From the NCBI RefSeq assembly GCF_018417635.1, contig NZ_CP071007.1, forward strand, positions 2,604,501 through 2,668,500: DNA of 64,000 nucleotides, read 5' to 3'. This stretch comes from Pseudomonas sp. SORT22. GTDB lineage: Bacteria; Pseudomonadota; Gammaproteobacteria; Pseudomonadales; Pseudomonadaceae. Below are positions 36,318 through 45,527 of the stretch, piece after piece. The notes under the pieces are model-generated. The model was not told the origin of the DNA and did not search any database. It worked only from the letters and a program-made list of their open reading frames with translations. The position numbers and the translations under genes are program-made. Numbering within the stretch: the first letter of the stretch is position 1; each line of letters opens with the position of its first letter.

Positions 36318-37793
36318 ATGAAAAAAAGTCAGAAACTGTTCAGCGCCAGCTTGCTGGCGCTGGCAATCAGCGGATGTGCGGTTACCAGCGAACCGATCGA
36401 GCGCAGCATCAGCGAGGAGCGCGCGCGCACCGACCTGGTCAGTATGTTCAAGGACCAGGAGCCGCTCAACGGCCCGCTGACCCTGCACCAGGCCATGGCC
36501 CGGGCGGTCAAGTACAACCTCGAATCACGCCTTAAGGTCATGGAAGAAGCCCTGGCCAAGCGCCAGGTCGACCTGGCGCGCTTCGACATGCTGCCACGCA
36601 TGGCCATGGAAGCCGGCTACGCCGGGCGCAACAATGTCAGCGCTTCGAGCAGCCAGAGCGTGCAGACCGGCACCCAGTCCCTGGAGCCGTCGACCTCCCA
36701 GGACCGCGACCGTGAAGTGGCGGACCTGACCATGGTCTGGAACGTCCTGGATTTCGGTGTCAGCTACGTCAGTGCCAAGCAGCAGGCCGACCAGCGCCTG
36801 ATCCTCCAGGAACGGCGCCGCAAGGTCATCCACACCATCACCCAGGACGTGCGCTCGGCCTATTGGCGGGCGGTCGCGGCGCAGCGCCTGCTGACCCAGA
36901 TCGACAGCCTGATGGGCCGCGTGGCCCAGGCCCGGGACAACAGCCAGCACATGAGCAGCCAGCGCATTGGCGACCCGGTGCAGTCGCTCAGCTACCAGCG
37001 TGCGTTGATCGAGGCGACCCGCCAGCTCGAAGAGCAGCGCCGCGCGCTGTCGCTGGCCAAGACTGAACTGGCGGCGCTGATCAACCTGCCGCTGAACACC
37101 GACTTCAGCCTGGCGCCGGAAGAGGGCTACACGGTGCCGCAGTTCAAGGGCGACTTCACGCGCCTGGAGCAACAGGCCCTGGCCAGCCGTCCGGAACTGC
37201 GCGAGCAGGACTACCAGGCGCGGATCAGTGCCGCCGAAACCCGCAAGGCCATGCTGCGCCTGCTGCCGGGGCTGGAGTTCTCGGCCGGCGGGCACTACGA
37301 CAGCAACTCCTTCCTGGTCAACCAGAGCTGGGCGGATTACGGCGTCAAGGTGACCTGGAACCTGTTCAACGTGCTTTCGGCCCCGGCGGCCATCAAGGTC
37401 GCCAAGGCCGGCGAAGACGTCGCGGCGGCGCGCCGCCAGGCGATGTCGATGGCGGTGCTGGCACAGTTGTACGTGGCCAACGCCAACTACAACGAGGCCG
37501 CGCGGCAGTTTCGCACCAGCGAAGAGCTGGCGGCACTGGACGGGCAGATCGCCGAGCAACTGCGCAACCGCTACCAGACCCAGAACATTGGTGAGCTGGA
37601 GCTGATCCAGGGCGAGCTGAACAACCTGCAGACACAGTTGAAGCGCGACCTGTCGTATGCCGAATTGCGTAATGCCTATGCGCAGTTGTACGTCAGCTCC
37701 GGTACCGACCTGTTGCCGGACACCCTGCCGGACGGCAAGTTGGCGACCATTGCCTCGGCGCTACAAAACAGCGAGGCGCGCTGGGCACAGTGA
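36318..37793 (+). CDS. TolC-family outer-membrane channel lipoprotein
   Basis: A 491-residue outer-membrane efflux protein. The N-terminus is a lipoprotein signal (LLALAISGC, modified Cys20). Two efflux-protein repeats follow, with long helices (LTLHQAMARAVKYNLESRLKV; LIEATRQLEEQRRALSLAKTELAALINLP; SRPELREQDYQARISAAETRKA). It should form the trimeric channel for the cluster's adaptors. The ATG at 36318 is chosen because it starts a proper signal peptide and follows AGGGGGCGG. It lies 53 bases after the adhesin. A convergent hydrolase gene ends 15 bases further on. Confidence 0.9.
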   Translation: MKKSQKLFSASLLALAISGCAVTSEPIERSISEERARTDLVSMFKDQEPLNGPLTLHQAMARAVKYNLESRLKVMEEALAKRQVDLARFDMLPRMAMEAGYAGRNNVSASSSQSVQTGTQSLEPSTSQDRDREVADLTMVWNVLDFGVSYVSAKQQADQRLILQERRRKVIHTITQDVRSAYWRAVAAQRLLTQIDSLMGRVAQARDNSQHMSSQRIGDPVQSLSYQRALIEATRQLEEQRRALSLAKTELAALINLPLNTDFSLAPEEGYTVPQFKGDFTRLEQQALASRPELREQDYQARISAAETRKAMLRLLPGLEFSAGGHYDSNSFLVNQSWADYGVKVTWNLFNVLSAPAAIKVAKAGEDVAAARRQAMSMAVLAQLYVANANYNEAARQFRTSEELAALDGQIAEQLRNRYQTQNIGELELIQGELNNLQTQLKRDLSYAELRNAYAQLYVSSGTDLLPDTLPDGKLATIASALQNSEARWAQ

Positions 37794-37807
37794 GGCGATG
37801 CCTGGGT

Positions 37808-38659
37808 TCAGGGGCAGGGTCCGATCGCCTGGCCTTGCCAAAGCGCCCAGGCTGTCTCCCAACCCTGCTCGTGGGTTGCAGCCGGGATGATCACCCGTTG
37901 ATTGCACCGGCTGGATGCCTGCGTGCCGCGAAAACTGGCGCTGATCTCGGCGCTGATCACCTGGTCGCGGCCGCCCAGCAGATGGCGCTGGGGTAATGCT
38001 ACAAGGCGTTGGCGATAGACCATCGGGTCGAGCGAACCGTTCAGGGGCGACAAGCCTTTGAGCTGTACCCATAAGCCTGGATCAAGATTGCCGGCAAGGG
38101 TCTGGATCTGCGCGACATCGTCCCGTTGCGCGGCCAGCAGCACGGCCAATGCCGCACCACCTGAATAGCCCACCAACTCGAACTGGCGATTGCCAACGCG
38201 CTGCTTGAGCCGGTCCAGGGCCTGGCTGAGGCTGGTCACCACCTCCTGGGAAAAACGCCGATCGGTCCACAGCGCCGCCGTGCAGCCTGCAGCCGAGACA
38301 AACTGGCAGGGCCGGGCAAGGTAGGCGTTGGGGGCTGGATCATTGATCGCCAGGCGCGCCACCAGCAGGTTGCGCGGGCTGGGGTCGAGGCTCGGCTGGC
38401 TAGCCGTGGCCCAGGCATGGCCGTCGCCCTCCAGGTACACCCGCAGGCGCTCGCTGGGGCGTTGCTCAGACGGCGGCAAGAGGACCAGCGGGAACGCCTG
38501 GCCCGGCACGATTTGTACGTGGCGACCGTGCTGTTCAGCCAGCTCCTGCAGCGCTTGAAAGGGGGATTGGCAGGCACCAAGAAGGGCGCTGACCAGCAGC
38601 GCCCCCAAGGTTCGACCGACGCCGGCCCACGGGTGTGGGCCGGCAAGGTGTTGACTCAT
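37808..38659 (-). CDS. Alpha/beta hydrolase lipoprotein
   Basis: A 283-residue lipoprotein (LLVSALLGAC, Cys30) with an alpha/beta-hydrolase fold. The nucleophile elbow is VGYSGGAALAV, the acid is probably in GGRDQVI, and the histidine in ATHEQGW near the C-terminus. Secreted esterase or lipase-like activity is likely; the substrate is unknown. Its ATG overlaps the stop of the autotransporter gene (TGATG), so the two are translated together. Confidence 0.8.
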   Translation of the reverse strand: MSQHLAGPHPWAGVGRTLGALLVSALLGACQSPFQALQELAEQHGRHVQIVPGQAFPLVLLPPSEQRPSERLRVYLEGDGHAWATASQPSLDPSPRNLLVARLAINDPAPNAYLARPCQFVSAAGCTAALWTDRRFSQEVVTSLSQALDRLKQRVGNRQFELVGYSGGAALAVLLAAQRDDVAQIQTLAGNLDPGLWVQLKGLSPLNGSLDPMVYRQRLVALPQRHLLGGRDQVISAEISASFRGTQASSRCNQRVIIPAATHEQGWETAWALWQGQAIGPCP

Positions 38660-41274
38660 CAGAAGTCGTAACGGACTTTCGCCGAGAACACGTCGGCATC
38701 GAAGCCCGACTTGCCGATGTAGTCGTAGTTGACGCCCAGGGTTACCGCGCCCAGCTTGTAGTCGGCGCCCACGCCGGCTTCATAGCTGTCACGCGCCGCC
38801 TTGGCACCGCTGGTCACGAACGGCGTGCTGCCGAGCAGGAAGGTCGAGGTGCTTTTTGCTTCGTCAGCGGCGAAGTCGTGATACGCCATCAGCTTGGCTT
38901 GCGGCTCCAGGGTCCCGGCGCCCAGGGCGACGCTGCCGGCCACGCGCAGGCCGGCACCGAGCTCGATGGCTTCATAGCGCTGGTCTTCGACTTTGAGCGC
39001 TGCCGAAGAGCCTTTTTCACGGTAGCCGTCGATGTTGACCAGGCTGTAGCGGGCCGCCAGGCGCGGTTCGACCAGCACTTGCGGGTTGATGTGATAGGTG
39101 TAGCCACCGACCAGGTTCAGGCCCAGCAGGTCGCTGTCATAGTCGGCCTTGGCTTGGGTGCCGGCAATGCTGCGCTTGCTCTGGTTGTCGTTGAAGCCGT
39201 AGGTCAGGCTGGCATCGACGAAGTAGTTGCCGTGCTCGAAACCGCCGTAGAGGGTGAAAGCATGGCTGTCGACTTCGGTCTGGTTGCCGCTTTTGCCGTT
39301 GACGTCGGTGTTGATGAAGCTGTACGCCAGGCCCAGGGTCAGGTTGTCGTTGAGCTTGCCATCGGCACCGACGGCGATACCGCGGCTGTAAGCGTTGTAG
39401 CCGGCCACGCCGTCACGCAGGTCCTGGCTGGCATCGCTGTACAGCGACTGCACCCAGACGCCAGCTTCCTTGAAGCCTTCACCCGAGGAGGCGCCGCGCA
39501 GCGAGCTGGTGCGGCTGCCAGTGACGTTGCTGACCAGGTTCTGGCTGGTGGTGGCCGCCTGGGTCGCGCCGCCGTTGGTTTCCGGGGTCAGCTCGGAGGC
39601 CAGCTTGGCGACCTGGGCTTCGTCGGCGTTGAGCAGCGCCTGCTTGAACGGATCGTTGTTGGCCAGCTTGGCGATCATGCCGTCGGCGGTCAGGCTGCCC
39701 AGGGCTTTCTGGCTGTTGGCCGAGCCCCCCTGGTTGGTGATGATCTGTTCGACTTCTTCCTTGCCCTTTCCGGTGACCACGGCCACCACCTGGTTGTTGT
39801 CGACGGTGAAGCTGTCGACCTTGAGCAGCGCCGAGCTGCTGACCAGGTTGAGTTTGCCATTCGGGTCGACTGTTTCGCCGTCGGCGCCCAGCAGTTCGAT
39901 CTGGCCGGCCTGGAGCAGGGTGTAGCGGCTGCCATTGGCGTTGAAGTCTTCGCCCTTGGCCGCCAGTTGCAACTGGGCGCCCTGGCCGAACTGAGTGGTG
40001 CCGCTGACCTTGAGCACGGCGCGGTTGGCGTCGGTGGCGCTGCTCAGGTTCAGGCCCAGGGCCGAGTTGCCGGCGACGTACAGGTTACCGTCGATGCTGG
40101 TGTGCGGGGCTTCGAAGGTCAGGGTGGTTTTCAGGTCGTCGCTGAGGCTGCCGACATCGATCCAGCCGCCGTCTTTCATGCGGATGTTGGCGCCGTCAGC
40201 GCGGCTGTCGGTACCGGTGAAGGAGGTGTCGCCTTCGATCTCGATGTTGCTCAGGTCGATCAGGTTGCCGACGATGACGCTGCCTTTGCGCAGGATCAGC
40301 TCGACCGGGCGGTTGCTTTGCGAGGCGTCGATGGCCTCGTCGGCAGAGATGATCGAACCGCTGTTGAAGATGTTGAAGTCGCCTTCGGCTTTGTACCAGG
40401 GCTGGGCACCCGGGCTGTCGAAGTCGCTGAAGCCGATGGCGATGGCGGCGTCTTCGGCGCGGATGGTGCCGGTGTTGACCAGGTGGTTGTTCATGCCGGT
40501 GAAGCTGGCGCCGTCGATGCGGATGCCCTCGGCGTCGTCGCCATTGGCAATGATGGTGCCGTGGTTCTCGATGCCGGCCAGGTCGACCATGTCGGTGTAC
40601 ATGCCCGAGCCGCTGGTGGTGGCGTCGATGCCGGTGGCGCCGGCGCCGGTGACTTCGATCAGGCCGCGGTTGATGACCTTGCCGACGATCTCGCCGCCTT
40701 CCAGGTTGATGCCTTTGGCATCTTCGCCCTTGGCGATGATCTTGCCGCTGGCGGCGTTGAGCAGGTCGCCCTTGATCACCGACGAGCCGGAGAAATCCAC
40801 GGCGCGGGCAACATCACGGCCGCCGTCGTCGCTCAACGGCGCACCTTCGGCGTACAGCAAACCTTCGTTGATGACGCTACCGCCGATCTTGGCCGGGTCG
40901 ATCATCAGCGCGTTGGCGCCACCGCCGATGGCAGAAATACTGCCCTTGTTGATCACGTCGCCACCAACGCTGTTGGCCACCCACGGCTGCGTACCTTCCC
41001 ACACGTCCATATCGACGCCGCCGGCGAAGTCGCCGGTGCTGTTGATGGTGGCGTTGAGAATCAGGTCTTTCTCGATGCTCGAGCCATTGAGCTCGATGGC
41101 ATCTTCGTCGCTGCCGCCGCTGTAGGCGCCGTTGATCTCGAGGTTGCCGCTGTAGCGCTGGTGCTCGCTTTTGAAGCCGGCGTTGGTCAGTTGCACGGTT
41201 TCAGCGAGGGCGGGCAGGGCGGTGGCGGTTACGGCCAGGGCGAGCAGGGTTTTGCGGAACATCACGGGGGTCAC
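38659..41274 (-). CDS. Autotransporter (type Va) with beta-helix passenger
   Basis: An 871-residue autotransporter. It has a signal peptide (TLLALAVTATALPALA), a passenger of repeated strands (VINKGSISAIGG, VINEGLLYAEG, VINRGLIEVTGAG, IENHGTIIANGDDAEGI) typical of a right-handed beta-helix (about 30-500), and a C-terminal 12-strand beta-barrel (about 600-871) ending in phenylalanine (KVRYDF). No protease or lipase catalytic motif is seen in the passenger, so an adhesin or surface structural role is likely. The GTG at 41274 has AAAGGA at good spacing; an ATG four codons in is the alternative. It forms an operon with the lipoprotein hydrolase. Confidence 0.9.
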   Translation of the reverse strand: MTPVMFRKTLLALAVTATALPALAETVQLTNAGFKSEHQRYSGNLEINGAYSGGSDEDAIELNGSSIEKDLILNATINSTGDFAGGVDMDVWEGTQPWVANSVGGDVINKGSISAIGGGANALMIDPAKIGGSVINEGLLYAEGAPLSDDGGRDVARAVDFSGSSVIKGDLLNAASGKIIAKGEDAKGINLEGGEIVGKVINRGLIEVTGAGATGIDATTSGSGMYTDMVDLAGIENHGTIIANGDDAEGIRIDGASFTGMNNHLVNTGTIRAEDAAIAIGFSDFDSPGAQPWYKAEGDFNIFNSGSIISADEAIDASQSNRPVELILRKGSVIVGNLIDLSNIEIEGDTSFTGTDSRADGANIRMKDGGWIDVGSLSDDLKTTLTFEAPHTSIDGNLYVAGNSALGLNLSSATDANRAVLKVSGTTQFGQGAQLQLAAKGEDFNANGSRYTLLQAGQIELLGADGETVDPNGKLNLVSSSALLKVDSFTVDNNQVVAVVTGKGKEEVEQIITNQGGSANSQKALGSLTADGMIAKLANNDPFKQALLNADEAQVAKLASELTPETNGGATQAATTSQNLVSNVTGSRTSSLRGASSGEGFKEAGVWVQSLYSDASQDLRDGVAGYNAYSRGIAVGADGKLNDNLTLGLAYSFINTDVNGKSGNQTEVDSHAFTLYGGFEHGNYFVDASLTYGFNDNQSKRSIAGTQAKADYDSDLLGLNLVGGYTYHINPQVLVEPRLAARYSLVNIDGYREKGSSAALKVEDQRYEAIELGAGLRVAGSVALGAGTLEPQAKLMAYHDFAADEAKSTSTFLLGSTPFVTSGAKAARDSYEAGVGADYKLGAVTLGVNYDYIGKSGFDADVFSAKVRYDF

Positions 41275-41382
41275 GGTTCATTCCTTTAGCGGCGTTTTAA
41301 GTGCTTCGCTTCCGTGCGGGGCTGGACCTTGCGCTGACAAAAAGACAGGGCCACGCAGAAGAGCGCGGCGATGGTAAATTAG

Positions 41383-41418
41383 TTGACGTCAAAATGATAT
41401 CACTTGGCTGTACAAGTG
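41383..41418. promoter_or_regulatory. Palindrome and inverted repeat upstream of autotransporter
   Basis: TTGACGTCAA (41383-41392) is a perfect palindrome, and CACTTG-GCTGTA-CAAGTG (41401-41418) an inverted repeat. Both lie 110-145 bases before the autotransporter start, and the second abuts the 3' end of the small lipoprotein gene. They look like regulator sites; the regulators are unknown. Confidence 0.35.
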
Positions 41419-42069
41419 CTATTTGACCCGGAACGGTTGCGCCGCCATGAACGCCACCGGCAGCAGCGGCACGGCGAGGATCATCAACACGCCATCCGCA
41501 GTGACAGTGACCGGTGTCAGCAGCACCTGGGTGACCTTGCTCTTTTCCCTGTAGGCCGAAACCTGAAGGGTGTAGGTGCTGTTCAGCGTGTTGCCCTCCA
41601 GGGCGCTGATGTCCTTTCTCGCCTCGAATCGGCTGCCTTGAATTTTGTAGCGACGCACCAGGGCGTCCTGTTGCGTTGAGACCACAAAGCCCAGCGCTTT
41701 TGCCTCGTTGATCTCATGTGCCTGGAGTTGCGCAAGCCCGGGAATCCTGAGCTCGAACTCGCCGTCCAGGGTTTCATACATGCTGACGTGAACCGGCAGA
41801 AACTCGGCCTGCATCCTGGCATGCAACCCTGAGCGAATCGCCTGCAACAGCGCGGGTTCGACGAGGATGAAGTAATGGTACTTTTTGCCCAGCACCACAA
41901 AGCTCTTCTGGTCTGCCGTCACATAGAGCTGGCCAACCTGCTCGGTATAGACTTCATCGCTGGCTCGCGGCTCGTACAACTTGCTGGTCAGGCAGCCACT
42001 GATGCTGGCGATGGCCAGTGCAGACACTGCGGCCCTGAGCAATCGTGACCTGGGTGGGGGCTTGTGCAT
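41419..42069 (-). CDS. Small lipoprotein of unknown function
   Basis: A 216-residue predicted lipoprotein (ALAIASISGC, Cys26). It contains DEVYTEQVGQLYVTADQKSFVVLGKKYHYFI and a C-terminal hydrophobic stretch (VLMILAVPLLPVAFMAA) that may be a membrane anchor. I do not recognise a functional domain. It is followed on the same strand by the autotransporter after about 145 bases. Confidence 0.75.
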   Translation of the reverse strand: MHKPPPRSRLLRAAVSALAIASISGCLTSKLYEPRASDEVYTEQVGQLYVTADQKSFVVLGKKYHYFILVEPALLQAIRSGLHARMQAEFLPVHVSMYETLDGEFELRIPGLAQLQAHEINEAKALGFVVSTQQDALVRRYKIQGSRFEARKDISALEGNTLNSTYTLQVSAYREKSKVTQVLLTPVTVTADGVLMILAVPLLPVAFMAAQPFRVK

Positions 42070-42147
42070 GTTTTATCCATTCCATGGAGGGACGTTGGTG
42101 GATCATAACCTGCAAGTTGTGCGATAGCGTCTAACAAACTGCGCAAG

Positions 42148-42174
42148 GCAGGCCCGCCACAACAGCGGGCCTGC
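42148..42174 (-). terminator. Likely terminator of the M20 peptidase gene
   Basis: A perfect 10-base stem (GCAGGCCCGC / GCGGGCCTGC, loop of 7) starts nine bases after the peptidase stop. The T-run after it is weak on the minus strand (CTTG), so termination may be partial. Confidence 0.6.
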
Positions 42175-42182
42175 TGCATGGG

Positions 42183-43922
42183 TCAGAGCTTGGGCAGTTG
42201 CCCGACACGCCCCATCATTTCCGTCACCACCTGCAGGTCCAGAAGGAACTGCTCCACCGTCTTGAATTCGTTGTCGTTATGCCCGGTGTACTTGACGTCG
42301 GGCATGGCCAGGCCGAACTGCACGCCGTTGGGCAGTTCATGCACCGAGGTGGCGCCTGCGGAGGTGCCGAATTCGTGCCTCATGCCCAGGTTCTCGCTGG
42401 CAACCGCCAGCAGCGCCTTGACCCACTCGCCCTCGGGGTTGCGGTACATCGGCTCGGCGATCGAGTAGTCGAAGGTCGGGCTGATGTGGCTCTGCTTGCT
42501 CCATGCATCCAGCTTGCCGGCGATTTCGCTCTTCAGGGTTTGCGGGCTTTTGCCCTTTGGCACCCGCAGGTTGACCGCCAGTTTCAAGGCTTTGTCATCG
42601 AGGCCAACGTAGGTCAGCGAGGTGGTCAGCGGGCCCATGAAACTGTCGGAGAAACCCACGCCCAGTTTGCCGCCCAGGTAGTCCAGGCCCCAGTTGTCGG
42701 CGGCGTAGCGAGCGGCGTCGGTGATGTGGTTGTGTTTGAGCGCAACCTTGCCATCAAGGCCGTTGATGAAGCCGAGCATCCGCGCCACCGGGTTGACCCC
42801 GGACTCAGGTTCAGAGGAGTGCGCCGAGACGCCAGTGACGGTCAGCTTTACATCCTTGCCGTCGACCTTGGCGCTGACCTCGAAATTGCCGCCATTGGCC
42901 TTGACGTACTCAGCGCCGGCTTTTTGCAGGCTGGCTGCCAGTTCGGCGGGCTTGTCGGTCACCAGGGTCGCCACCGAAGTCGAAGGGATCTGGTTGGTGG
43001 CCAGGCCACCGCTCAGGGTGGTGATTTCAGCGCCGTTGCCTTCGCCTGCGCGGCGGGCAAAGCTGGCCATGACCGTGCCGTAGCCTTTCTCGGCGATCAC
43101 CACCGGGTAGCCACCGTCCAGCGCCAGGTTGTAGTTGGGCGTGGGGTTGCGTTCGAAGTAGTAGGGGATGGCGTCGCCAGTGGTCTCTTCGGTGGTGTCG
43201 ACCAGCAGCTTGAAGTTGCGCGCCAGTGGCAGCTTTTCTTCCTTGATGATCTTCATCGCGTACATCGCCACGACGATGCCGTTTTTGTCGTCTTCGGTGC
43301 CGCGGCCGTACATGCGATCGCCAATCAGGGTGACCTTGAACGGGTCAAGGCGGGTGCCGTCCTTGAGTACCCAGTTCTCTGGCGTCACCGGTACTACGTC
43401 GGCGTGGGCGTGGATGCCGACCACTTCATCGCCTTTGCCTTCAAGGGAAATCTCATAGACACGGTTGTCGATGTTACGAAAGTTCAGGTTGAAAGCCTTG
43501 GCCAGACCTTTGATCTTCTCGGCGATCTTGATGAACTCGGGGTTGTCGTGCTGCTCGACGCCGTCGACCCGGAAGGTCGGGATGGCCACCAGCTCACGCA
43601 GGGTCTGGGTGGCCGCATCGCCGTACTTGACCCGCGCATAGATGCCCAGCAGGCGATGGATTTCGTTCTGTTGTTCAGCCGTCAGCTGCTGGTTGGCGAG
43701 GAAGGCGGCGATGCTCTGATCGAGTTTGTCGGCCTTGCCGAGTTCGCTTTTCGCCAGGCTGGCGAGGAACTGGCGGAAGTCCTTGACCGAAGTGTCGCTG
43801 AAGCTCTTGAGAATGGCCGCGCTTTGCTGTGGGGTGAGGTTGGCATAGGCAGGCGTGGTGATTGACGCCAGGCCAGCCAGCATCAAGGTGGCCGCAGCCA
43901 GTTTTTTCAGGGCGAAATTCAT
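42183..43922 (-). CDS. Exported M20 family dipeptidase/peptidase
   Basis: A 579-residue zinc peptidase with a signal peptide (ATLMLAGLASITTPAYA), so it acts in the periplasm or outside. Metal and catalytic motifs of M20 are present: GIHAHADVVPV, YGRGTEDDKNG, VDTTEETTGD and, near the C-terminus, LGMRHEFGTSAGATSVHEL. A 90-residue helical region precedes the catalytic domain. It resembles PepV-like dipeptidases and releases amino acids from short peptides, probably for scavenging. The ATG at 43922 opens the signal peptide; the open frame reaches 43985 but the extension has no support. Confidence 0.9.
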   Translation of the reverse strand: MNFALKKLAAATLMLAGLASITTPAYANLTPQQSAAILKSFSDTSVKDFRQFLASLAKSELGKADKLDQSIAAFLANQQLTAEQQNEIHRLLGIYARVKYGDAATQTLRELVAIPTFRVDGVEQHDNPEFIKIAEKIKGLAKAFNLNFRNIDNRVYEISLEGKGDEVVGIHAHADVVPVTPENWVLKDGTRLDPFKVTLIGDRMYGRGTEDDKNGIVVAMYAMKIIKEEKLPLARNFKLLVDTTEETTGDAIPYYFERNPTPNYNLALDGGYPVVIAEKGYGTVMASFARRAGEGNGAEITTLSGGLATNQIPSTSVATLVTDKPAELAASLQKAGAEYVKANGGNFEVSAKVDGKDVKLTVTGVSAHSSEPESGVNPVARMLGFINGLDGKVALKHNHITDAARYAADNWGLDYLGGKLGVGFSDSFMGPLTTSLTYVGLDDKALKLAVNLRVPKGKSPQTLKSEIAGKLDAWSKQSHISPTFDYSIAEPMYRNPEGEWVKALLAVASENLGMRHEFGTSAGATSVHELPNGVQFGLAMPDVKYTGHNDNEFKTVEQFLLDLQVVTEMMGRVGQLPKL

Positions 43923-44046
43923 TGCGGGGGGCATTCCTTTGCAGGCAAATAATGAGAAAGGATGGGTGCAACAAAACATTTCCAAGCTACCACCATGAGG
44001 GCCTGGTACGGGAGTGCCTGAAGTGGGATGTGTCGCACAGAAACGT

Positions 44047-44076
44047 AAAAGCGACGCAGAAACGAAAAAGCGTCGG
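44047..44076 (-). terminator. Possible terminator after the DUF2169 gene
   Basis: CGACGC (44052-44057) and GCGTCG (44070-44075) form a 6-base stem with a 12-base loop, followed on the minus strand by CTTTT. It lies 20-50 bases after the DUF2169 stop. Confidence 0.45.
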
Positions 44077-44096
44077 GAGGGAATGGCGTGGAGTTT

Positions 44097-45296
44097 TCAG
44101 TCAGCCGCGCACGGCTCGGCTTCGAAGCAGGCCTCCAGTGCCTTGATGTCATCCGGGCGGGGCAGGCTGATCCGGTGCGTCAACGACAGGGTCATGGCAT
44201 CGGTATCGATGTGCAGGGTGTCGGTGAACAGGGGCAGCGCCAGGACTTCGCCACTGCGCAGGTGCATCAGCACGAAGGGCCGGTGCGCGGGCAGTTCGAC
44301 GCAGAGTTGGCCGTTGTGGCCCAGGGCTGGAGCCGTGAGGTTGAACAGTTCGATGCGCAGCCTGGCGGGAAGAAAGTCAATTTGCTGGTCGATAGGGGCA
44401 GCGTTCCAGTAGGCAAAGTCGAAGTCGGCGGGTAGCCCGGGCCAGGGCTTTGCCTGCCAGGCTTTGTTATAGGTACCGGCCAGGGCCAGGCGTGGTGCCC
44501 AGTCCCGGCCCACCACCCCGAAGCCTGCCGGGCAGTAACCGTAGGTGGCCGACAGCTGGGCCATGTCGGCCGCACTGATGTCGCCGTCCGGGTGGTGAGT
44601 GATGTGCAGGTGGGTCACCGGCCGCTCGAGTGTTTCGATTTGCGGGGCTGCCAGGCGTTGCAGTGGCGTTTGCAGGGACCAGGCGTGTTTTTCGTGACGC
44701 TTTTCGATCCAGCCCCGGCCCAGGGGGTTGCTGTAGCAGACCTGATGGAGCAGGTAGGGCTCGGCGCTGGTGCCCGGGTAGCCGGGGTTGGCCAACACGC
44801 TGCTGCCGCCAAAGGCATACTCCCAACGCAGCGGCACACAGGTGGCCGGTTCCGCGGCAGACAGGCGCCAGCCGCTGAACAGACCGTGTTCAAAGTAGCG
44901 CGGGCCGCTGAAACGCAGCTGTTTGTCGAGCAGGATTTCGCCCGCGGTTTCGCCCTGGGGCGCACTCAAGCGGATGCCGGCGGTCCAGGACGTTGCCGGT
45001 TCGCCGCCGGGGGCGTGGGCATGGCCGTTGACGATCACATCGCAGCGCGGTTTGAACGGCGCCAGGTCGCTTTCTTCATAGACACTGCTGCGGCCTTGTT
45101 CACCGAAGTAGCGATCGGCGGCGCAGAGCAGGGCCGGTTCCTCAGCCATCACTTCGGCACTGCAGTGCCCCGGCTGGCCGGCAATCGGCAGCAGGCGATA
45201 ACCAACCTTGATGGCCACCACGGGATGTTCGTTGCCCCGCGGGTCGAGTGCGCTGAAACACAGCGCGGCAAAGGGCGTCTGGTTGTGAAATTCCAT
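44097..45296 (-). CDS. DUF2169 family T6SS accessory protein
   Basis: A 399-residue protein starting MEFHNQTPFAALCFSALD, the usual DUF2169 opening. Further family-like blocks are KPRCDVIVNGHAHAPGG, LRWEYAFGGS, NPLGRGW and a C-terminal LPRPDDIKALEA. DUF2169 proteins are encoded next to VgrG/PAAR genes and act as adaptors that help load effectors; that role is family knowledge, not shown here. The ATG at 45296 follows AAGGA. It is the last gene of the leftward T6SS block, separated by the broken DUF6708 gene from the effector pair. Confidence 0.85.
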   Translation of the reverse strand: MEFHNQTPFAALCFSALDPRGNEHPVVAIKVGYRLLPIAGQPGHCSAEVMAEEPALLCAADRYFGEQGRSSVYEESDLAPFKPRCDVIVNGHAHAPGGEPATSWTAGIRLSAPQGETAGEILLDKQLRFSGPRYFEHGLFSGWRLSAAEPATCVPLRWEYAFGGSSVLANPGYPGTSAEPYLLHQVCYSNPLGRGWIEKRHEKHAWSLQTPLQRLAAPQIETLERPVTHLHITHHPDGDISAADMAQLSATYGYCPAGFGVVGRDWAPRLALAGTYNKAWQAKPWPGLPADFDFAYWNAAPIDQQIDFLPARLRIELFNLTAPALGHNGQLCVELPAHRPFVLMHLRSGEVLALPLFTDTLHIDTDAMTLSLTHRISLPRPDDIKALEACFEAEPCAAD

Positions 45297-45527
45297 CGTG
45301 GGTCCTTGAATTGATGTCGACATCCTTGCCGTTGATTGGGGTAGCGCCCTGAGCCTGAGCCTGAGGCTGCAGGGGACGCGTCAGGGGAATCTAGGTGGGT
45401 GGGGCTTCGTGCCTCAAGAGACGAGATGGAAATCAGACACGTCCTATATAGCTCTTTGCCTTTGTCTGTCAGATATGTCGGATGAGATCTGGATTTTGTT
45501 GACTAGGGGCTGTTTCTTTTACGGGCA

